DNA of 36,056 bases, taken from NCBI GenBank assembly GCA_041287865.1, contig JBGGMV010000069.1:1-36056 (forward strand), given 5' to 3'. The position numbers were made by a program, and so were the translations under genes. Below the pieces are notes generated by a model that worked only from the letters and a program-made list of their open reading frames with translations, was not told where the DNA came from and ran no database searches. Below, in pieces: positions 1 to 7,644 of the stretch. Source of the stretch: JAPWJZ01 sp041287865. Its GTDB lineage: Bacteria > Pseudomonadota > Alphaproteobacteria > Micavibrionales > UBA2020. How positions within the stretch are numbered: position 1 is the stretch's first letter; each line of letters opens with the position of its first letter.

Positions 1-587
1 ACCTGCGATGAATCTGTCGACCAGATGACCTGTCCCTTTGTATTTACCAGCGTTTCCGGCAAATCCAGGCCCGTTTCGACGTCGCGAAACTTCAGGCTGA
101 AATTGCCGGCGCCTTCGCAGTCGACCATATAGGCCACCGTCTGGTGGTCGGGGCTGTGCGTCAGTTGAGCGACGTCAAAAAATTTCTTGCCCGCAGATTC
201 TTTGTCGGCGTCCAGCAGAATGCGCTGCATGCCGGTCGTGACATTTTTCTGCATGTAGACCCGGTAGTTTTCGCCCGGCCTGTATTCGCTCCAGTATTCG
301 TATGCGCTGTCGCGCTCCGGTATGGACGCATCCCGGGGGCTCAGCCGGTTTTTCATTTCTTTGGCGACGGATGCCGTAAAGGCGGAGAAATCCTTTGCAG
401 ATTCGTTAAAATACTGGTTTTCGGCGTCGATATGCTTTCTGATCTCGGGCGCCAGAGAGGCCGGGTCATGCAGCACGGTCTGCCAGTCATTATCCCTGAG
501 CCAGCGGTAAGGATCCGTCCGCTTGTTTCCGAACTTCGCAATTTCGCAAAATTCCTTCCGAATGGATGGCGGCTTTTTATCGGTCAT
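1..587 (-). CDS. Oligopeptidase B-like S9A serine peptidase, N-terminal part (cut by window edge)
   Basis: Reading leftwards from an ATG at 587, the frame is open to the window edge and gives 195 residues. Residues 25-32 read DPYRWLRD, followed by a region with the spacing of an oligopeptidase B N-terminus (EIRKHIDAENQYF, then YEYWSEYRPGENY). In this family that segment starts the seven-bladed propeller that filters peptide access; the catalytic alpha/beta-hydrolase half lies outside the window, so activity cannot be judged. Its ATG overlaps the stop of the upstream hydrolase gene (ATGA, 584-587), so the two are almost certainly co-translated. Family members cleave after basic residues in short peptides. 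No signal peptide is visible. Another S9A prolyl-oligopeptidase-type enzyme is the main alternative. Confidence 0.75.
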   Translation of the reverse strand, partial: MTDKKPPSIRKEFCEIAKFGNKRTDPYRWLRDNDWQTVLHDPASLAPEIRKHIDAENQYFNESAKDFSAFTASVAKEMKNRLSPRDASIPERDSAYEYWSEYRPGENYRVYMQKNVTTGMQRILLDADKESAGKKFFDVAQLTHSPDHQTVAYMVDCEGAGNFSLKFRDVETGLDLPETLVNTKGQVIWSTDSSQ

Positions 588-1462
588 CTATTTAAACCGG
601 GATTTTTCGGCGGGGCGGGCGGAGGAGGGCCGGGGACATAGCCGGGCTGATAGGGGCGGATGATATTGTCGATAAAGGGGTTCAGCTGGTCGTGGGTGTG
701 CCCGTACCAGGAGCCGTGACCCATGCCTTCCAGCAGGTGGAAGGAAGCGCCGGGAATGAGCTTCGCCAGTTCTTCGCCATCCTGCGGCGGCGCCTGGACG
801 TCCTCGGCAAAGGCGATGACATGGAAGGGCACTTTCACGTTTGGCAGTTGCGCCCGCTGGTCGAAGCTGAGCGACGCATCCCATTGCGGCACGAGCGACG
901 CCTCGTTTTCGCCGCTATCCATCCATTCCAGTAGCAGCTCCCGCAGTTTCGGCCAGAGCTCCCGGTCGCCCAGCGCCTTCGCGGGGTACAGCATGGCCGC
1001 ATAATGGGTGACGCCCATCATGCCGTCGAGGCGTCCGCCGCCCTGCCGGAAGGCGATTTCCGCCTCCTGGTAATCCCGGCCCCATTCTGTCGACCACGCG
1101 CCCGTACCCATCACGACGGCGCAGCGGACCAGCTCGGGATAATCGATTGCCAGCTGCTGCACGATGCCTGATCCCAGGGACGTGCCGACCAGCGTAACCG
1201 GCGGGGTGCAGTTGGCACGTATGAGCTCCGCAAGGTCGCGCGCAAAGTCCTCGACGCCCCAGGGCTGCGGCGCAGTGCAGGTTGTCTGCCCGATGCCGCG
1301 GTTGTCGTAGGTCGTATTGCGGTAGGCGGGATCGAAATGCGGCGTCTGGAACCGCTGCCAGTCGCGGCCGCAGGTTCCGCCGCCGCCGACCCAGACCAGA
1401 TCCGGGCCGGAGCCTGTCTGCTCAAAAAAAATCTTCGCTTCTGATCCCTGAAAATGCGGCAT
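584..1462 (-). CDS. Alpha/beta hydrolase, 292 aa, with proline-rich C-terminal tail
   Basis: The start at 1462 is chosen because AAAAGGAAA sits at Shine-Dalgarno distance and the protein then begins directly with the fold (MPHFQGSEAKIFFEQTGSGP). The open frame extends further upstream without conserved content. Visible motifs are YDNRGIGQT at 52-60, the nucleophile elbow GTSLGSG with Ser95, a likely acid Asp221 in FAEDVQAPP, and His249 in GMGHGSWYGH, a complete catalytic triad in normal order. Substrate is unknown; similar sequences include esterases, haloperoxidase-like and proline-iminopeptidase-like hydrolases. Pairing with a downstream oligopeptidase (4-nt overlap) may hint at peptide or ester turnover, but that is inference. 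The protein ends in an unusual tail, VPGPPPPAPPKNPGLNR, resembling tails of several neighbours. Confidence 0.8.
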   Translation of the reverse strand: MPHFQGSEAKIFFEQTGSGPDLVWVGGGGTCGRDWQRFQTPHFDPAYRNTTYDNRGIGQTTCTAPQPWGVEDFARDLAELIRANCTPPVTLVGTSLGSGIVQQLAIDYPELVRCAVVMGTGAWSTEWGRDYQEAEIAFRQGGGRLDGMMGVTHYAAMLYPAKALGDRELWPKLRELLLEWMDSGENEASLVPQWDASLSFDQRAQLPNVKVPFHVIAFAEDVQAPPQDGEELAKLIPGASFHLLEGMGHGSWYGHTHDQLNPFIDNIIRPYQPGYVPGPPPPAPPKNPGLNR

Positions 1463-1476
1463 TCCCTGATTTCCTT

Positions 1477-1536
1477 TTAAGAGGCTGCTGGCGGGCAGGC
1501 AAAAATATGCATGTTCGGCACAGGGACAAGGGCCAT
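1477..1536 (-). CDS. Candidate 19-aa upstream small ORF
   Basis: An ATG at 1536 is preceded by AAGGAAG at ideal distance, a better Shine-Dalgarno than most genes here have. The frame reads MALVPVPNMHIFACPPAAS and stops 14 nt before the hydrolase start, immediately before that gene's own ribosome binding site. It could be a leader peptide that couples translation to the hydrolase. Nothing in the composition suggests attenuation by a specific amino acid, and there is no second copy to show conservation, so it may be spurious. Confidence 0.3.
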   Translation of the reverse strand: MALVPVPNMHIFACPPAAS

Positions 1537-1570
1537 GGCGTTCTTCCTTCAGCGGGATGCGGTTTCGATG

Positions 1571-1598
1571 ATTGTGCCGTGAAAGAATGGATTTGCAA
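1571..1598 (-). promoter_or_regulatory. Candidate sigma70-type promoter for the hydrolase/peptidase operon
   Basis: On the minus strand TTGCAA (1598-1593) is followed after 16 nt by CACAAT (1576-1571). Predicted transcription start is near 1564, just ahead of the small ORF at 1536. The -10 has one mismatch to TATAAT in a key position, so this is tentative. Confidence 0.35.
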
Positions 1599-1623
1599 AG
1601 ACGCATTCGCGCGGGAGGCAGGG

Positions 1624-1664
1624 TAATCTTTTCCCGGCAGGAAAGACCTGCAGGGAAAAGATTA
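1624..1664. repeat. Long hairpin (18-bp stem with one mismatch) in the divergent intergenic region
   Basis: TAATCTTTTCCC (1624-1635) is mirrored exactly by GGGAAAAGATTA (1653-1664). Inside it GCAGG (1637-1641) pairs with CCTGC (1647-1651) around the loop AAAGA, leaving only one G/A mismatch in an 18-position stem. No T-tract follows on either strand, so it is not a standard intrinsic terminator. It sits between the divergent hydrolase and host-attachment-like genes, where an operator or a structured 5' leader are both possible. Confidence 0.6.
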
Positions 1665-1723
1665 GCGGCGAAAACCTTTTAGAATCAGTAATTAACACTA
1701 GAGAATGTCGCTCAATCTTTTCC

Positions 1724-1748
1724 GGAACTTTGGCACTTTTCATCCGTT
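1724..1748 (+). promoter_or_regulatory. EcfG (general stress sigma factor) type promoter
   Basis: GGAAC (1724-1728), 16 nt, CGTT (1745-1748) is a perfect match to the GGAAC-N16/17-CGTT element used by EcfG/SigT in Alphaproteobacteria. It points towards the gene at 1783, with 34 nt between CGTT and the ATG, room for a normal leader with Shine-Dalgarno. By simple counting about half a match is expected by chance in a window this size on both strands; this one and another before alternative oxidase are both placed and oriented correctly. Confidence 0.7.
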
Positions 1749-1782
1749 GGAGACATGTAGGATTTTCAGGCAGGAGGCAATC

Positions 1783-2199
1783 ATGGGCAGGCAGGCACAT
1801 AGTACCGCAGGACACGACCGCAGGCTCTGGATCATCGAGCTGGATCCGCAGGAGGCCCATATTTACGAGCGCACCATCGCCGGCACGCGCTGGATGGGCG
1901 ATGTGCACATGGATTGCGGTCATTTCTGCCTAGACCTCGCCGACAAGACGGGACTGCTGGCCCTGCCCGACGCGCCGGAGGAAGGCAGGCCCTTCCTCGC
2001 CAGTTTCGCGCGCTGGCTGGATATGGCGGAGGAGCAGAGCAATTTCGACAAGGCGGTGGTCGTGGCTTCCACGGGCACGCTGGCGGGCCTCAGGCCCGCT
2101 TTGAGCAAACGGGCGGATACCTGCGTCAAGCTGGCACCCAGCGACACACTGGTCAAAAACGCCAGCGAAGACTGTCTGGCCCATATCATGTGGCATTAA
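1783..2199 (+). CDS. Host-attachment-like small protein, 138 aa
   Basis: The start MGRQAHSTAGHDRRLW is supported by GGAGG just upstream; the frame runs further 5' but without a ribosome binding site. Layout resembles the host attachment protein family (PF10116): an N-terminal strand WIIELDPQEAHIYER, a middle FLASFARWLDMAEEQSNFDKAVVVAS, then GLRPALSKR near 107-115 and a C-terminal helix. Members are cytosolic alpha/beta proteins of about 140-150 residues named from Agrobacterium plant attachment, though related sequences lie near the RNA-release-factor-like baeRF families and the true role is unclear. The EcfG-type promoter upstream and the response regulator downstream suggest a stress-induced unit. 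The family call is moderate because the match is divergent. Confidence 0.55.
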   Translation: MGRQAHSTAGHDRRLWIIELDPQEAHIYERTIAGTRWMGDVHMDCGHFCLDLADKTGLLALPDAPEEGRPFLASFARWLDMAEEQSNFDKAVVVASTGTLAGLRPALSKRADTCVKLAPSDTLVKNASEDCLAHIMWH

Positions 2200-2239
2200 C
2201 GCCATTTAAAACCGGCGGCAAAGCCGGAAGGAGGGGGAT

Positions 2240-2671
2240 ATGCTGACTGAACTCAGGCAAGTGCTGTCCAGGACAGCCAAGGAAATCGTCAATACCGGCG
2301 GCCCGATCCTGATCGTCGAGGATAACGACGACGATCAGCGGCTTTTGTGGCGGGAGGTGAAATTCCTCTTCGGCGACGTGCCGGTCCAGACCTTCACCAA
2401 CGGCGTCCAGCTGCTGGATTACCTGAAGAGGAAGGCGGAGGAGGGCGAGGCGGCCAAGCCGCCCCGGCTGATCCTGCTCGACCTCTACATGCCTAAAATG
2501 GACGGTTTCAAGACGCTCGACAAGCTCGCCGCCGATGCGGCCACCGCCAATATACCCGTGGTGGTCATCTCCGGCACGCGCAGCGACGACGAGATGGAGA
2601 AAGCCCGTCTGCACGGCGCCCATGCCTTCCTGTCCAAGCCTTTCTCGCGCGATCAGTGGGTGTTTTTCTAG
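2240..2671 (+). CDS. Single-domain (CheY-like) response regulator, 143 aa
   Basis: A receiver domain fills the protein. The acidic pocket is E27-D28 in LIVEDNDDD, the phospho-acceptor is D81 in LILLDLYMPKMDG, the switch Ser is S111 in VVVISGT, and the conserved lysine is K133 in LSKPFS. There is no output domain, so it must act by protein-protein contact. The stretch DDQRLLWREVKFLF resembles Rcp1-type regulators paired with phytochrome-like or other hybrid kinases; no kinase is nearby. A GGAGGGGG ribosome binding site precedes the ATG. It is 40 nt after the host-attachment-like gene in the same direction and probably shares the EcfG-type promoter. It lacks the C-terminal FAT-GUY signature of the general-stress regulators, so a direct PhyR-pathway role is not supported. 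Confidence 0.88.
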   Translation: MLTELRQVLSRTAKEIVNTGGPILIVEDNDDDQRLLWREVKFLFGDVPVQTFTNGVQLLDYLKRKAEEGEAAKPPRLILLDLYMPKMDGFKTLDKLAADAATANIPVVVISGTRSDDEMEKARLHGAHAFLSKPFSRDQWVFF

Positions 2672-2675
2672 AGGC

Positions 2676-2912
2676 TTAGTGGCGGGCGTCGACCGTTTCC
2701 AGTTCTTTTTCCCGCTCCTGCCTGTCGGGGCGCTTCGCCTCACGCCGCGCATGCGCCCATTCCAGCAATAGCCGTCTCTGCGTCATGATCTGGCGGTATT
2801 TGCGCTGCAGGGCAGGATCCCTGTCGACCAGTGCCTGCACACGCTTTCTCTCGGCGGGAGAGAGCTCTCCGTCTGCCAGCGCGTGCACGTCTAATTCGTC
2901 GGCTTCGGTCAT
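2676..2912 (-). CDS. Small anti-sigma-factor-like protein, 78 aa
   Basis: The N-terminus reads LDVHALADGELSPAERKRV then LVDRDPALQRKY, which matches the short helical start of many anti-sigma proteins (ADGEL...ER..V...L..DP). The protein lacks the HxxxCxxC zinc motif and any transmembrane segment, so if it binds a sigma factor it is cytosolic and zinc-free. The remainder is a charged helix rich in Arg, Glu and Lys. It is not a NepR homologue by sight. It faces the response regulator tail to tail with 4 nt between stops. A partial EcfG-like element (GGAAC, 16 nt, CATT; 2976-2952 on the minus strand) lies upstream, one base off consensus. No sigma factor gene is adjacent. Confidence 0.5.
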   Translation of the reverse strand: MTEADELDVHALADGELSPAERKRVQALVDRDPALQRKYRQIMTQRRLLLEWAHARREAKRPDRQEREKELETVDARH

Positions 2913-3249
2913 TGTGGTGGCCCTGTTTTACGCGATCCTCTAACTGTGCCCAATGTACGAGCGGCTGAAAAGTTCCCCACCGCCCCGAAATATCCACAGG
3001 TCGATTTTCCCGACCTGTATTTTTTTCTTGCATTTCAAAGGCCGAATCGATTAATAGTTTTTTTATCGTACGTGCCAATGGCCCGCGGCCCCCGACAAAT
3101 GGGGGCGCCCTTTAAGGAAGAGTTGTCCCTACAGGCAGGTTAAGTAACGGCGGATCTTTTTGTACTAAACGCCTGCGTGAAGCAAACGCGCAGGTATTTT
3201 GACGAAGAGTTTTGCTCTTGTTGAACCGCTTTGTATTGAGGAGACAACC
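2913..3249. other. Divergent intergenic region with a possible long leader for the ATP-grasp gene
   Basis: This 337-bp AT-richer gap contains TTGCAT (3028-3033), 18 nt, TAATAG (3052-3057), a plausible promoter for the gene at 3250. That would leave a leader of about 180 nt holding two hairpins: CCTGCGT/ACGC-gc-AGG (3172-3194) and AAGAG/CTCTT (3205-3219). No riboswitch class is recognisable. Confidence 0.4.
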
Positions 3250-5076
3250 ATGTCTTTCAAACCGCAATTCCGCATGATTTCCGCGCTGACCGGCCGCGCA
3301 CCCGCGACCTCGCTCTCGGTCAATAAAGAGGTATCCAGCCTTAAAGACAGGCTCGACACCTCGTTCACGCTCACGTCGAAGGAATTCAAGGCGGATAACG
3401 TGACGCTGCTAATGCCGACGTTTTCGCCGGCGCAGGGCCGTCTGCTGTCCGACTTCAACGCCGTCGGCGGCAAGGGCATTATCGTGGGCGGCAAGACGGG
3501 CAACCCCTCGTTCAAGAACGTGCCGCAGCACGGGCTCGATTTCGACACCACCGCCTATATCAACATGTTCCCCCCGGGCATGACGGAAAAGATCACCGGC
3601 ACCATCCCCGAGGAGCTGCTGAAAGACAAAGCGGTGGCGCTTTTCGCCTTTATCACGCCCCCTGACAGCTGGGCCAAGCATATCGCCGACCGCAAGCTGA
3701 ACACCCGCATCGTCGCCAGCAACGAGCAAAACACCCGCCTGTTCTTCGAGAACAAGGGCAACCTGATGCATATCCTGGAGCAGGCCGGCCTTGGCGCTTA
3801 CGTCATACCGACCGAGGTCGTCAGCTCGAAACTGCCTGAAAAAGAACTCCGCGCCGTTTACAACCGCGTCAAAAGCGACAGCGGCAAGGTTGTCGTGCAG
3901 TCCTGCGTCGAAAACTACGAACCCACGCGCTTTATCAGCAGCGAGGACGAGTTCGTTTACCGCATCGCAACCTCCAAAGTGCCGTTCAAGGTGACGCGCT
4001 TTATCGAGGGCAACGAGGCGAACCTGTCCTTCGTCGTCGCCAACACCAAGCCCGCCGTCAACGGCCGCGGCGTGACCAAGACCAACCTGCCCGAGGGCAT
4101 CGACCGCGGCAAACCCGAAAGCCTCGCGCTGATCGAAGCCAACGCGGCTGAAGCCGGCATCAACGCCTCCAACGTCTTCGCCGTCACCGGCCGCGCGACG
4201 CTGAAAGTCGTGGGCGACAGCCTGCTGGCCAACCAGCCCGGCGACAGCGTCGGCAACAACATCGGCCACGTCTACGAAGACCATATCGCCCGCCAGATCA
4301 CCGAAATCGGCGACAAGCTGGGCAAGAAAATGGGCATGTGCGGCAAAGTGGGCCTGGCCGGCGCGGACCTGATTATAGACCGCACTGGCAAGATCTGGAT
4401 CAACGAGATCAACGACCGCCAGCAGGGCCCAACCGACCAGATGAGCGCGGACGCCGAAAGCAACGGCATCCCGGGCCTTTCCCGCATGGCGTTTTTCGCC
4501 CATTACGCCGATTTCTCGAAAAAAGAGAACGTGGCGCTGCTGCAAAGCCTGCGCGACGGGGCGGACGCCATCCACCAGAAATACATGAAGGCGCCGGGCT
4601 CCTTCTACATCAAGGCCTTTGCGACCCATGACGAAAGCTTCGACGGCCAGACGCCCGCGCAGAAAGACCTGCCCGCCGGCGTCTACACTGTGCGCCGCGC
4701 CGAAAACGGCAGCTGGAGCTGGAACTTCGAGGGCGAAAACGCAAAAATGCAGCCGGCCGATCTCGCCTCCGGCGCTGTCACCGTGCGCATCAGCAGCGGC
4801 CGCCTGAAGAAAGGCGACAGCCCGCCGTCGGGCGCGGAAATGTTCCGCATCACCGGCGTCGCCAGCGGCGCGAACGCGCCCTTCGTGATCGAAGACGGCA
4901 TTTCCTGCCTGCAATCCGACTGGCACGACATGCTGAAGCAGCTCTATACCGATTGCTTTGGTCCCGGCTATATCGAGAAAAACCCGCAGTACGAGCCGGA
5001 CGATGAAACGCCCTCGGACGTCAAGGTCGTGAAACTGCCGCCGAAGAACGCGCCGAAGCCGTTCAAGCCGGGTTAA
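3250..5076 (+). CDS. Large ATP-grasp-fold protein, 608 aa, unknown substrate
   Basis: Start at 3250 follows TGAGGAG; an earlier TTG in frame has no support. The middle of the protein has an ATP-grasp shape: GLAGADLIIDRTGKIWINE with the metal-binding N385-E386-I387-N388 box followed by DRQQG, where Glu386 and Asn388 would hold magnesium. Upstream, VVVQSCVENYEPTRFISS and FKVTRFIEGNEANLSFVV look like the nucleotide-binding strands. The N-terminal part (LLMPTFSPAQGRLLSDFNAVGGKGIIVGG as a region) resembles a pre-ATP-grasp Rossmann domain. Architecture recalls PGM1-type peptide ligases that couple a carboxylate and an amine, but no specific family is assigned. The last 150 residues are unfamiliar and the protein ends KLPPKNAPKPFKPG. 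Its stop TAA shares the palindrome TTAA with the convergent gene's stop. Confidence 0.65.
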   Translation: MSFKPQFRMISALTGRAPATSLSVNKEVSSLKDRLDTSFTLTSKEFKADNVTLLMPTFSPAQGRLLSDFNAVGGKGIIVGGKTGNPSFKNVPQHGLDFDTTAYINMFPPGMTEKITGTIPEELLKDKAVALFAFITPPDSWAKHIADRKLNTRIVASNEQNTRLFFENKGNLMHILEQAGLGAYVIPTEVVSSKLPEKELRAVYNRVKSDSGKVVVQSCVENYEPTRFISSEDEFVYRIATSKVPFKVTRFIEGNEANLSFVVANTKPAVNGRGVTKTNLPEGIDRGKPESLALIEANAAEAGINASNVFAVTGRATLKVVGDSLLANQPGDSVGNNIGHVYEDHIARQITEIGDKLGKKMGMCGKVGLAGADLIIDRTGKIWINEINDRQQGPTDQMSADAESNGIPGLSRMAFFAHYADFSKKENVALLQSLRDGADAIHQKYMKAPGSFYIKAFATHDESFDGQTPAQKDLPAGVYTVRRAENGSWSWNFEGENAKMQPADLASGAVTVRISSGRLKKGDSPPSGAEMFRITGVASGANAPFVIEDGISCLQSDWHDMLKQLYTDCFGPGYIEKNPQYEPDDETPSDVKVVKLPPKNAPKPFKPG

Positions 5077-6092
5077 GGTTTAGGCGCCGCAGGTTTGGCA
5101 GCCGCCGGTTTCGGCGCAATCCGCGCGCGCACCTCCAGCAGCAGCTCGTCCTTCGCCATTTCGGTATAGCGCAGGTGCCAGGGTTTGCCCTCGCCCGCGC
5201 GTTCCTGATAGATGATGCCGAGCTTGTCGCCCAGATCGACCGTGTCCGGATGGCCGTTTTCGCCCGTGCCTTCGGGATAGGCGGTCGGCTCGATCGGCGT
5301 GCGCATCGGCAGGAAGGGGCCGTCGGGTGTGTTGGCTGCCGCAAGGAAGACCCGCTGGCGCGTGCCGCGCTCCGCATTGCTTTTATCGAGGAAGGCGACG
5401 CCGATCATCAGGTAGGCATCGTCGGCCAGCTGCACCACCTTCGCGCCCTCCAGCCCCCATTCGTAATTGGGCGCGCCCGGGCGGTTGTGGAAGGGCACAT
5501 CTTCCTGCTGCAGCGCCAGTTTCGGCGTCTGCCATTCATCGGTGCCTTTTTCGCGGAGCGAAATATAAACGTCGCCGTTGCCGACGCTGCGATAGCCTGA
5601 AAAGGCCATGGCCTCAAAGGTCTTGCCGCCCTGCGTAATATCGGACATGCCGACATCGTAAAGACCGACAAGGGGGATAGCGCCCTTCGGCACGTCTTCC
5701 TTTGCCATCGGGGGCTTGGCCGTGCCCGTGAAATGCTCGCCATCCGTCGATGTCGCCAGCGCGATGACGCCGTTTTCGCGGAAGCATGTCGTCTGCACAT
5801 ACATCTGCCATTCGGGCTTGCCGTCTTTTTCGCCCAGCACCATGGCGGGGGCGCAGACTTCGGTGCCCGTAACGCCTGCGATTTTCGCGTGCGGCAGTTC
5901 CTGCCACGGCCCGCCCGGATCTTTGGCCGCAAAGCGCCCCACCACCCATTCCTGCGTGACGGAAGTGCCAAGGCTGGCATACATGTAATAAGTGCCATCC
6001 GCCGCGCGCACCACGCTCGGGTCCTTGATCTCGAAATAACTGTCGCGGTCTTCGTCTTTTAACCGGCGGAATTCGATGCGGTGCGATTTCAT
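5073..6092 (-). CDS. Five-bladed beta-propeller, glycosidase (GH43-like) protein, 339 aa
   Basis: The ATG at 6092 follows GAGG; the frame opens 11 codons earlier without a ribosome binding site. FEIKDPSVVRAADGTYYMYAS at 21-41 is the classic first blade of GH43/GH32-type propellers, with Asp25 at the place of the general base, and further blades repeat the pattern (PAMVLGEKDGKPEWQMYV; YLMIGVAF; LGIIYQERAG). These proteins usually hydrolyse or phosphorolyse glycans; I cannot confirm the catalytic Glu, so a lectin-like or inactive propeller is possible. No signal peptide is seen, suggesting a cytosolic protein. The C-terminus is a low-complexity tail, IAPKPAAAKPAAPKP. It lies 104 nt downstream of the M14 enzyme on the same strand. 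Confidence 0.6.
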   Translation of the reverse strand: MKSHRIEFRRLKDEDRDSYFEIKDPSVVRAADGTYYMYASLGTSVTQEWVVGRFAAKDPGGPWQELPHAKIAGVTGTEVCAPAMVLGEKDGKPEWQMYVQTTCFRENGVIALATSTDGEHFTGTAKPPMAKEDVPKGAIPLVGLYDVGMSDITQGGKTFEAMAFSGYRSVGNGDVYISLREKGTDEWQTPKLALQQEDVPFHNRPGAPNYEWGLEGAKVVQLADDAYLMIGVAFLDKSNAERGTRQRVFLAAANTPDGPFLPMRTPIEPTAYPEGTGENGHPDTVDLGDKLGIIYQERAGEGKPWHLRYTEMAKDELLLEVRARIAPKPAAAKPAAPKP

Positions 6093-6196
6093 GGGGCCTC
6101 GCTTGCGTTCATGGTCAGGGAACACAGCTTGTATCCGTTGCGGGCGAACGGCGCAAGGGTATTTTGGAAAATAATTTTATCTCATGAAATCAGTAA

Positions 6197-7129
6197 TTAA
6201 GCCTTCTTCAACCAGCCCATCGGCACGTAATGCAGCGTCTCGTCGCCGGTGCGGTAGATATGGGTGGGGGAGCGCTTGTACATCACGCCGTCTTCGGTGG
6301 CGGTTTCCGGCAGTTCGGCGCCGAGTTCAGACGACGGGTGGAGGGTGAAAAGCGTGTCGCCTTTTTTGAAAGGCTTGCCCAGCGCCACGTCGTAGCGCAC
6401 GAAGCCTGCGTCGCGCGTCAGGATTTTTTTGTGGTCGGCGAAGTACCAGCAGTTGCCGGTAGCCGGTTTCGCCGCCGCCTTATCGACCATGCCAAGGCGC
6501 GCCAGCAGCCGCAGGATGCCCTGAAAGACCTGTTCGACCTTTTCCGCGTTATATTCGTCGTGGCTGCCGCATTCGATGCAGAGGTTGTCGATGCCGAGCG
6601 GGTCGAGCGCAGCGTCGAACGATCCCGACGGCTCGCCGCCGTCGAAATAGTTGTATTCGAGGCCGACTTCCTTCACCAGCGGCAGGTATTTTTCCTGCGT
6701 AAAAATAACATAGGGCAGGCTGTCGCGCGCGGTGTGCAGGTCAAGCCCCAGATCGCAGCCCTTGGCGATGCCCGACAGCGCATGCGCGATGCGCTGGTGC
6801 AGAGATCCGTCGGGCTTGCCCGGGAAATGCGTATTGGGGTCGCGCCCGTCGTAGAGATCGAATTTGCCGAAGGTATAAAAATAGGCGCGCTGCTCCCAGG
6901 CCGCCGGGTTGGCGCAGGGCACGAAGGTCACTTCGCCGGCCTTCAGGTTCGTTTTCAGGAAGTTATACAGGCGGTGCTGCACCCAATAGGTGATCTCGCC
7001 GCCGTGGATGCCGCTCTGGATATGCACGCGCTTGCCCTGTGCGTTCGCGGCCAGCGTGTAGGTCACGATGTCGATCGGGTTTCCGGCGATGGTATTGCCG
7101 ACGTTGATACGGTTCTTGGCGGTCTGCAT
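6197..7129 (-). CDS. Succinylglutamate desuccinylase/aspartoacylase-family (M14) zinc hydrolase, 310 aa
   Basis: The zinc site of this carboxypeptidase-A-like family is intact: H42 and E45 in SGIHGGE, H132 in LDLHTARD, and the probable catalytic E186 in NLCIECGSHDE. The C-terminal part (from about 220) forms the beta-rich cap with KKGDTLFTLHP typical of AstE/AspA relatives, whose substrates are N-acyl amino acids. The exact substrate cannot be read off. AGGAAAG precedes the ATG. The gene precedes the propeller protein on the same strand with a 104-nt gap, so joint transcription is possible. It is divergent from the DUF1489 gene, 86 nt apart. Confidence 0.8.
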   Translation of the reverse strand: MQTAKNRINVGNTIAGNPIDIVTYTLAANAQGKRVHIQSGIHGGEITYWVQHRLYNFLKTNLKAGEVTFVPCANPAAWEQRAYFYTFGKFDLYDGRDPNTHFPGKPDGSLHQRIAHALSGIAKGCDLGLDLHTARDSLPYVIFTQEKYLPLVKEVGLEYNYFDGGEPSGSFDAALDPLGIDNLCIECGSHDEYNAEKVEQVFQGILRLLARLGMVDKAAAKPATGNCWYFADHKKILTRDAGFVRYDVALGKPFKKGDTLFTLHPSSELGAELPETATEDGVMYKRSPTHIYRTGDETLHYVPMGWLKKA

Positions 7130-7215
7130 GGCTTTTCTTTCCTGCCTGTGTGCTGCGCCAAGTCTAGCAGAAAAACATGGTGAAAGAGCGGTTTTTTTGC
7201 GCTAGGGTCGCCCCC

Positions 7216-7644
7216 ATGAAACTGCATCTGATCAAGCTTTCCGTGGGCTCCGAAAGCCTTGCCGACCTGAAGGAATGGCAGGGCCTGCGCCTGAAAGACA
7301 TGAAGGCCAAGGGCCGCACGCCCGAGCTTGTCCATGTCACGCGGCAAATGCCGAAACGCGCCGATGAACTGCTGGATGGTGGGTCGATCTTCTGGGTCGT
7401 GAAGGGCTGGATCGTGGCGCGGCAGAAATTGCTTGAGCTCCGCCCCATGAAGCGCGACGGGGTCCCGCATTGCGGCATCGTCTACGACAAAAAAGTCATC
7501 CCCGTGCAGTGGCGGCAGCGCCGTGCCTTTCAGGGCTGGAGATATCTGGAAGGCAAAGACGCGCCGCGCGACCGCGCCGAAGGCGGGCTCGACGATTTGC
7601 CCGAGGATGTCCGGCTGGAGCTGGCGGCGCTGGGGCTGCTTTAA
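7216..7644 (+). CDS. DUF1489 family protein, 142 aa
   Basis: The start MKLHLIKLSVGSESLADL is the conserved N-terminus of DUF1489; the frame continues 13 codons upstream but the family begins here. Other family hallmarks are VTRQMPKRADELLDGGSIFWVVKG, the RPMKRDGVPHCGIVYD stretch and the acidic LPEDVRLELAALGLL end. Function is unknown; the family is a conserved alphaproteobacterial marker. An imperfect -10-like TAGGGT (7203-7208) lies 7 nt before the ATG and no clear Shine-Dalgarno is present, so initiation may be leaderless. Its stop is directly followed by the stop of the convergent gene. Confidence 0.85.
   Translation: MKLHLIKLSVGSESLADLKEWQGLRLKDMKAKGRTPELVHVTRQMPKRADELLDGGSIFWVVKGWIVARQKLLELRPMKRDGVPHCGIVYDKKVIPVQWRQRRAFQGWRYLEGKDAPRDRAEGGLDDLPEDVRLELAALGLL

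Larger units (their letters stand above)
1463..1782. other. Divergent intergenic region, 320 bp
   Basis: This gap between the leftward hydrolase and the rightward host-attachment-like gene holds the small ORF at 1477-1536, a sigma70-like promoter (1571-1598), a strong hairpin (1624-1664) and an EcfG-type promoter (1724-1748). Nothing else is recognisable. Confidence 0.7.

Noticed and set aside
3409..4926. 505-codon open frame on the minus strand inside the ATP-grasp gene
   Set aside because: It is antisense to a gene with ATP-grasp motifs and a good ribosome binding site; its translation is Ala/Val/Asp/His repetitive with no domain, as expected from GC-rich third-position bias.
1683..6200. 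A 13-base word (AATCAGTAATTAA) present near 1683 and near 6188
   Set aside because: Only two copies, one covering a stop codon, with no flanking similarity; likely chance in AT-rich gaps.
6230..7183. 317-codon plus-strand frame opposite the M14 enzyme
   Set aside because: The minus-strand protein has an intact zinc site; the opposite frame has no recognisable content.
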